From Aeromicrobium sp. Leaf245 (GTDB lineage: Bacteria; Actinomycetota; Actinomycetes; Propionibacteriales; Nocardioidaceae), in contig NZ_OW824151.1 in NCBI RefSeq assembly GCF_942548115.1, positions 3,100,001 to 3,164,000 of the forward strand: DNA of 64,000 nt, read 5' to 3'. Both the position numbers and the translations under genes were made by a program. Each line of letters opens with the position of its first letter. Positions within the stretch are counted from its first letter, which is position 1. The notes under the pieces are model-generated. The model searched no databases and was not told where the DNA came from. It worked only from the letters and a program-made list of their open reading frames with translations. Below are positions 59,798 to 64,000 of this stretch, in pieces.

Positions 59798-60760
59798 TCA
59801 GTCGCCCAGCCCGAAGAACTCGACCATGAGGTCGGTCGCGTCGATCGAGGAGGTGGTCTTCCCCAGCACGGGCACCTCGAAGTCCGCCCCGGGCCAGGTG
59901 TGCCCACCGTCGTCGATCACGTACGTCTCGAGGCGCGCGGAGCCGTCGCAGTCGCGCCACCGCTCCAGCTCCACGTCGGAGGCCACCTCGGTCGTGCGCG
60001 GCTTCGTGGCGCAGCCGTCGTGCTTCGCCCAGTCGGCCATCACGGCGTCGACCGAGCGGACGGGGAACAACGGGGTCTCCCCGCCGTCGAACGGGACCAC
60101 CTCGTCGCCCGTGCCGTGGAAGTAGACGACCGATGCCGGCGGGGCGTCACCGCAGGCAGCGTCGTCGTAGAAGGTGGCAGCCACGCCGCCGTAGGCCTTG
60201 AACGGGAACTCGCCCGAGCAGGCCATCGCGAAGATGACCGCCGACCCGTTCGACATGCCGGCCGCGTACTGCCGGTCGTCGTCGACGCACCACTCGTCGC
60301 CGAGCGACGTCGTGAGCTCGAGCCAGAACGCGGCGTCGGAGCCGGCCGTGGAGGCCGGTGTCAGGACGTCCCAGGTGCTTGGCGTCCCGGTGGCCTGCGG
60401 CGAGACGAGGATGAAGTCCCGGTCGTCGGCGGCCGCCGGGAACGACGCGTACGTCGCGACCTCCGCGGCGGAGCTGCCGAGACCGTGGAAGAGGTACACG
60501 ACAGGCAGGGGGCGTGAGCCGTCGTAGCCGGTCGGCACGTGCACGATGTACTGCCGCAGCGTGCTGTCGACCGTGATCCTGCGGGTCACGTCGCGCGTCG
60601 CCCCGGTGACGTCGTCGGGCACGGACCCGCAGCCGGGAGTCGTCCCCGCGGACCCGGCCGTCGACGGCGTGCCGGTCGGTCGCGCCTCGGTGCCTGCCGA
60701 ACCGCGCGTGCAGGCGCCCAGGGTGAGGGACAGGACGACGACCGCGACGAGAGCTCGCAC
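59798..60760 (-). CDS. LpqC/PHB depolymerase-like lipoprotein esterase
   Basis: 320 residues. GTG at 60760 starts VRALVAVVVLSLTLGACTRG with lipobox LGAC, so a lipoprotein. YIVHVPTGYDGSRPLPVVYL, FHGLGSSAAE, AAGMSNGSAVIFAMACSGEF (nucleophile Ser in GMSNGS), VVYFHGTGDEVVPF and DGGHTWPGAD with His. Paralogue of the esterase at 53773, here lipid-anchored. Bases 59605-59797 hold no gene I can support. Confidence 0.9.
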   Translation of the reverse strand: MRALVAVVVLSLTLGACTRGSAGTEARPTGTPSTAGSAGTTPGCGSVPDDVTGATRDVTRRITVDSTLRQYIVHVPTGYDGSRPLPVVYLFHGLGSSAAEVATYASFPAAADDRDFILVSPQATGTPSTWDVLTPASTAGSDAAFWLELTTSLGDEWCVDDDRQYAAGMSNGSAVIFAMACSGEFPFKAYGGVAATFYDDAACGDAPPASVVYFHGTGDEVVPFDGGETPLFPVRSVDAVMADWAKHDGCATKPRTTEVASDVELERWRDCDGSARLETYVIDDGGHTWPGADFEVPVLGKTTSSIDATDLMVEFFGLGD

Positions 60761-60872
60761 GCCCCTAGTCTGCCGGGTCCCGCCCCACGCCGAGGTCGAC
60801 ACCTCGTGATCGACGCCGCGTCGGCGCTCGGCTCGAGTCGCGGCGGCCACGGAGGCGACCTACCGTCGCTGC

Positions 60873-61865
60873 ATGGTCCGGCTGCGCAGAGTCTCCGCCT
60901 CGATGGACGGCTGGTCGCGGGTGCGACACGGCCGAGGCTTCCGCTACCTCGACCAGGATGGCGCCCCGCTGCAGGAGATCGACGTCGAGCGCTGCAAGCA
61001 GCTCGTCATCCCGCCTGCGTGGACGAAGGTCTGGATCTGCCCGGCGCACAACGGCCACCTGCAGGCGGTCGGCACCGACGACGCCGGACGCCGTCAGTAC
61101 CTGTACCACCCGGCCTGGCGCGAACGGCGCGACGCCGAGAAGTTCGTGCACATGGAGGGCTTCGCCGCAGCACTGCTCGACGTCCGCGACCGTGCCCGCG
61201 ACGAGGTCACCGACGAGCCGACGCTGCGCAGCGTCTCCGCCCTGGCCTTCGGTCTGCTGGACCTCGGGATCTTCCGGGTGGGCTCGGACCGCTACGCCGA
61301 CGAGAACGGCAGCTACGGGCTGACCACCATCGAGAAGCAGCACGTCCGACGTGACGGCGACACGCTCGTGTTCTCCTACGTGGCCAAGAGCGGCCAGGAC
61401 CTGGAGGTCGCGCTGCGCGACGAGAGGCTCATCTCGGCGCTCGAGCCGCTGCGTCGCCGCCGCACCGGCGGCGACGTCCTGCTGGCGTACCGCGGCGACG
61501 ACGGCTGGTCGACCCTCGGGGCGTCAGCCGTCAACGACTACGTGAAGGAGATGCTGGGCGAGGAGTTCTCGGCGAAGGACTTCCGCACGTGGCGCGGCAC
61601 CGTGATCGCGGCGGCCGCCCTCTCCTCGTCGGACGCGTCGACCAAGACCGCGCGCAAGAAGTCGGTGGCCGCCGCCATGCGGGAGGTCTCCGAGCACCTC
61701 GGCAACACCCCGGCCGTCGCACGCTCGTCGTACGTGGACCCGCGGGTCGTCGACCTCTTCGACGACGGGGTCGTGGTGGCCGGCGGCCACCGTCCCGTCG
61801 CTCCGGGCGAGCCGGTGAGCCGCACGCTGGAGAAGCAGGTCCTCGAGCTGCTCGGCAAGGGCTGA
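60873..61865 (+). CDS. DNA topoisomerase IB (bacterial, poxvirus-like)
   Basis: 330 residues. N-terminal domain: GFRYLDQDGAPLQEIDVERC and QLVIPPAWTKVWICPAHNGH. Catalytic domain: GIFRVGSDRYADENGSYGLT (first Arg), FRTWRGTVIAAAAL, and the active-site Tyr in AVARSSYVDPRVVDLF at about 285. Relaxes supercoils by a 3'-phosphotyrosyl intermediate. Convergent with the reductase gene, three bases apart. Confidence 0.96.
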   Translation: MVRLRRVSASMDGWSRVRHGRGFRYLDQDGAPLQEIDVERCKQLVIPPAWTKVWICPAHNGHLQAVGTDDAGRRQYLYHPAWRERRDAEKFVHMEGFAAALLDVRDRARDEVTDEPTLRSVSALAFGLLDLGIFRVGSDRYADENGSYGLTTIEKQHVRRDGDTLVFSYVAKSGQDLEVALRDERLISALEPLRRRRTGGDVLLAYRGDDGWSTLGASAVNDYVKEMLGEEFSAKDFRTWRGTVIAAAALSSSDASTKTARKKSVAAAMREVSEHLGNTPAVARSSYVDPRVVDLFDDGVVVAGGHRPVAPGEPVSRTLEKQVLELLGKG

Positions 61866-61868
61866 GGG

Positions 61869-63236
61869 CTACTCCGCCACGTCCTGCAGCACGCTCTCGA
61901 CCGCTCGCCAGAACGTCGGGTAGGCGAACACGGAGTTCCGCAACGTCGCCACCGGGACCTCGGCGCGGACCGCCACCGCCAGACCCGAGACGGTCTCGCC
62001 CCCGGCGGGTCCGACCACCGTGGCGCCGACGACGACGTCGCGGGCGGTGTCGACGACGATCTTGACGACGCCCTCGGCGCCCGGGCCGTGGGTGAAACCG
62101 CGCGAGCTCTGCGCGAGGTCGGTGGTGGAGACGGCCACGTCGAGACCACGGTCGCGCGCCTGCTTCTCGGTGAGGCCGACGCCGCCGACCTCCGGGTCCG
62201 TGAACGTCACCCGCGGGAACGAGGTGTCGTAGTCGGGCAGGTCCTCCCCAAGGATCGCGCGGGCCGCGCGGTCCGCCTGGTACATCGAGACGTGGGTGAA
62301 GGCGCCGCGCCCGGCCACGTCACCGACGACCCAGACGCCGTCGGTCGCGAGCATCGCGTCGTCGACCTCGATCGACCGGGCGTCAGGGTCGAGACCGACG
62401 GTCTCCAGCCCGAGGTCGCCGATGGACGGCTTCCGTCCGGCCGCCACCAGCACCTGCTCGGCGTGGACGGTGCCCGAGGCAAGGTCGAGGGTGAACTGCG
62501 TGCCGTCGTGGGAGACGGAGGTGATGCTGTCGCCCTCGCGCACGTCGATGCCGTCGCGCTCGAACGCACCCCGCAGCACGTCGGAGGCCTCGGGCTCCTC
62601 GGGGCCCAGGATCCGGGGTCCGACCTCGACCACCGTGACCTCGCTGCCGAAGCGAGCGAACGCCTGCGCCAGCTCGAGCCCGATCGGCCCGCCACCGATG
62701 ACCACGAGGGAGCTCGGCAGGACGGTCGCCTCGAGAGCCTCGTGGTTCGTCCAGAAGGGCGTGCCGGCGAGGCCGTCGATCGGCGGCACCGCGGCCCGGG
62801 TCCCCGGGTTGAGCACGACGCCGCGCCGGGCCTCGATGCGCTGCGTCCCCCCACCGGCGACGTCGACCTCGACCACGCCGGGACCGGCCAGCCGACCGTG
62901 ACCGCGGACCAGGCGCGCGCCCGACTTCTCGAGCCGCTCGGCGGCCACGGTGTCGTCCCAGTCGTCGGTGGCCTGCTCACGGATGCGCTTCGCGACCACG
63001 GAGAAGTCGGGCTCGACCGTCGCGGCGCCGGCCAGCTCCACCGCGCGCCGGGTCTCCGCGATCGCGCCGGCGGCGCGGATGAACATCTTCGACGGGATGC
63101 AGCCCCAGTAGGGGCACTCACCGCCCACGAGACCGGACTCCACGGCCACGACCTCGAGCCCCTCCCCCGCCAGTCGGGCCGCCAGCGCCTCGCCACCGGG
63201 TCCGAGACCGATCACCACCACGTCGCACGTCGTCAT
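61869..63236 (-). CDS. Pyridine nucleotide-disulfide oxidoreductase (mercuric reductase/LPD-like)
   Basis: 455 residues, class I flavin disulfide reductase. VVVIGLGPGGEALAARLAGE, redox pair GGECPYWGCIPSKM at about 39-52, NAD site SLVVIGGGPIGLELAQAFAR, GVWVVGDVAGRGAFTHVSMY, and the C-terminal dimerisation domain with the FAYPTFWRAVESVLQ segment. The usual His-x4-Glu pair of the second active site reads YPTFWRAVE, so the His is absent, as in STH/MerA-like relatives; substrate uncertain. ATG at 63236. Confidence 0.92.
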   Translation of the reverse strand: MTTCDVVVIGLGPGGEALAARLAGEGLEVVAVESGLVGGECPYWGCIPSKMFIRAAGAIAETRRAVELAGAATVEPDFSVVAKRIREQATDDWDDTVAAERLEKSGARLVRGHGRLAGPGVVEVDVAGGGTQRIEARRGVVLNPGTRAAVPPIDGLAGTPFWTNHEALEATVLPSSLVVIGGGPIGLELAQAFARFGSEVTVVEVGPRILGPEEPEASDVLRGAFERDGIDVREGDSITSVSHDGTQFTLDLASGTVHAEQVLVAAGRKPSIGDLGLETVGLDPDARSIEVDDAMLATDGVWVVGDVAGRGAFTHVSMYQADRAARAILGEDLPDYDTSFPRVTFTDPEVGGVGLTEKQARDRGLDVAVSTTDLAQSSRGFTHGPGAEGVVKIVVDTARDVVVGATVVGPAGGETVSGLAVAVRAEVPVATLRNSVFAYPTFWRAVESVLQDVAE

Positions 63237-63392
63237 GCCTCCATCGTGGCCCCGCCTTGGTCCTCGCGCAGGACCGGGGCGCGACTCCCGGGTGAACAGA
63301 GCCGCGAAAGGCGGGCGGAGTCGGCCGCCGTGACCTACGCTCACGGAGCCCGCACCCGCGGGACGACCCACATCGCACTCCCGCGGAGCCTC

Positions 63393-64000
63393 ATGTCCCT
63401 GCCTTCCGGCACCTCGTTCCTGCGCACCCCGATCGGCCGTCTGGCCGTCACGGGTGCCGCCACCCTCGTCACGCTCGTCGGCGTCGCGCCGACGGCCATG
63501 GCCGACGAGGACCTCGCTCCCGAGACGTCCTCGACGGACCGGACCACCACCGAGTCGTCCGGCGTCGAGCCGTCCCTCACCTCCGAGCAGGAGCAGGAAG
63601 CGCTCGCCGAGGAGCCCCCCGCAGGTGACGCCGTGGACGGACCTGCGTCCGAGGACGTCGCCGCACCGGCCGAGGAGCCGGTCGAGGTGGCCCCGACGGA
63701 GGACGAGGCCGAGCCCGCCGCCGAGGCCGCGCCGGGGCCCGAGGTGGCCGCCGCCGACACCGAGCTCGTGCTCGCCGACGACACGGGCGACGTCACCGCG
63801 GGCCGGACCGGGACGTTCTACGTCCTCCAGAACGACACCAGCACCGACGCGATCCGCTCGCTCACGATCGAGAGCCAGGGCGAGCACGGCACGGCCTACG
63901 TGGTGGGATCCCGCTTCGAGGAGCCCGGCCAGGACGTACCGGGCGAGGGCTCGCTGCGCGTCGAGTTCGACGCCGACGAGGACTACACCGGACCCGACTC
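63393..64000 (+). CDS. Secreted acidic surface protein, N-terminal part only
   Basis: Runs off the right end; 202 residues seen. Signal peptide 1-38 (RTPIGRLAVTGAATLVTLVG, then APTAMAD). A stalk rich in Glu, Ala, Pro, Thr and Ser spans about 40-130. A beta-rich domain starts near LVLADDTGDVTAGRTGTFYV, followed by DEDYTGPDS, which suggests cadherin- or Ig-like repeats. Resembles the LPXTG protein at 57146 in its leader and stalk; a wall anchor beyond the window is likely. Confidence 0.85.
   Translation, partial: MSLPSGTSFLRTPIGRLAVTGAATLVTLVGVAPTAMADEDLAPETSSTDRTTTESSGVEPSLTSEQEQEALAEEPPAGDAVDGPASEDVAAPAEEPVEVAPTEDEAEPAAEAAPGPEVAAADTELVLADDTGDVTAGRTGTFYVLQNDTSTDAIRSLTIESQGEHGTAYVVGSRFEEPGQDVPGEGSLRVEFDADEDYTGPD

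Overview
The window is very GC-rich bacterial DNA with tightly packed genes, many GTG starts and 4-base ATGA/GTGA gene overlaps. An Rpf with DUF348 and G5 domains, a PMT mannosyltransferase, a SepX/GlpR divisome protein beside a MoeA-type Glp, a Flp/Tad pilus locus and an alkB-rubredoxin operon point to an actinomycete. Nocardioidaceae (Aeromicrobium or Nocardioides type) is my best guess from gene content; I could not run a search. No IS element, prophage, CRISPR array or replication origin was seen.

Layout. 0-4.3 kb: end of an exported protein gene, an OmpR-type response regulator with a long Ala/His/Pro/Gln linker, a membrane-anchored GH6 glycosidase and a secreted modular protein. 4.3-9 kb: prs-glmU, a CapA-M15 fusion lipoprotein and an odd tRNA-Gln. 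9-20 kb: methyltransferase-amidase with a divergent MarR, then the conserved block ABC-F / ispE / rsmA / rpfB / tatD / metG / rsmI. 20-23 kb: a DUF559-like nuclease gene bracketed by an 18-bp repeat in both orientations, then the PMT gene. 23-26.7 kb: alkB, two rubredoxins, rubredoxin reductase and TetR, with a four-half-site operator upstream and a three-helix RNA candidate beyond it. 26.8-32.4 kb: Flp pilin and cpaB-tadZ-tadA-tadB-tadC. 32.9-34.5 kb: ECF-like sigma factor overlapping a DUF4349 membrane protein. 34.5-41 kb: accessory genes (reductase/TetR pair, FAD-Rieske oxidoreductase with divergent isochorismatase, LigD-type polymerase, YbdK-type ligase, DksA/TraR zinc finger). 41-47.3 kb: tRNA-Ala with a duplicated 3' end, then sepX/glpR-rimJ-mog-moaC-moeA/glp-UGP and a formyl-THF cyclo-ligase. 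47.3-52 kb: VOC protein, two CNNM/CBS membrane proteins, FmdB, SAF-domain protein and MscL. 52-64 kb: epimerase, HAD phosphatase, two LpqC-like esterases, sugar dehydrogenase, LPXTG protein, tRNA-Arg with a degenerate copy, thioesterase/TetR pair with a 34-bp palindrome, topoisomerase IB, a flavin disulfide reductase and the start of another surface protein.

How parts work together. The alk operon supplies a complete terminal alkane hydroxylase chain (reductase, rubredoxin, AlkB) with its own likely repressor. The tad genes encode the motor, platform and pilin of a Flp pilus but no prepilin peptidase or minor pilins. Glp and SepX/GlpR are a known divisome pair, here in one block with molybdopterin genes. 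ispE, metG, rsmA, rsmI, prs and glmU are housekeeping.

The most unusual items are the repeat-bracketed nuclease gene at 20.2-21.4 kb, the folded RNA candidate at 26.7 kb, the CapA-peptidase fusion, and two tRNA genes that each have a partial second copy beside them.
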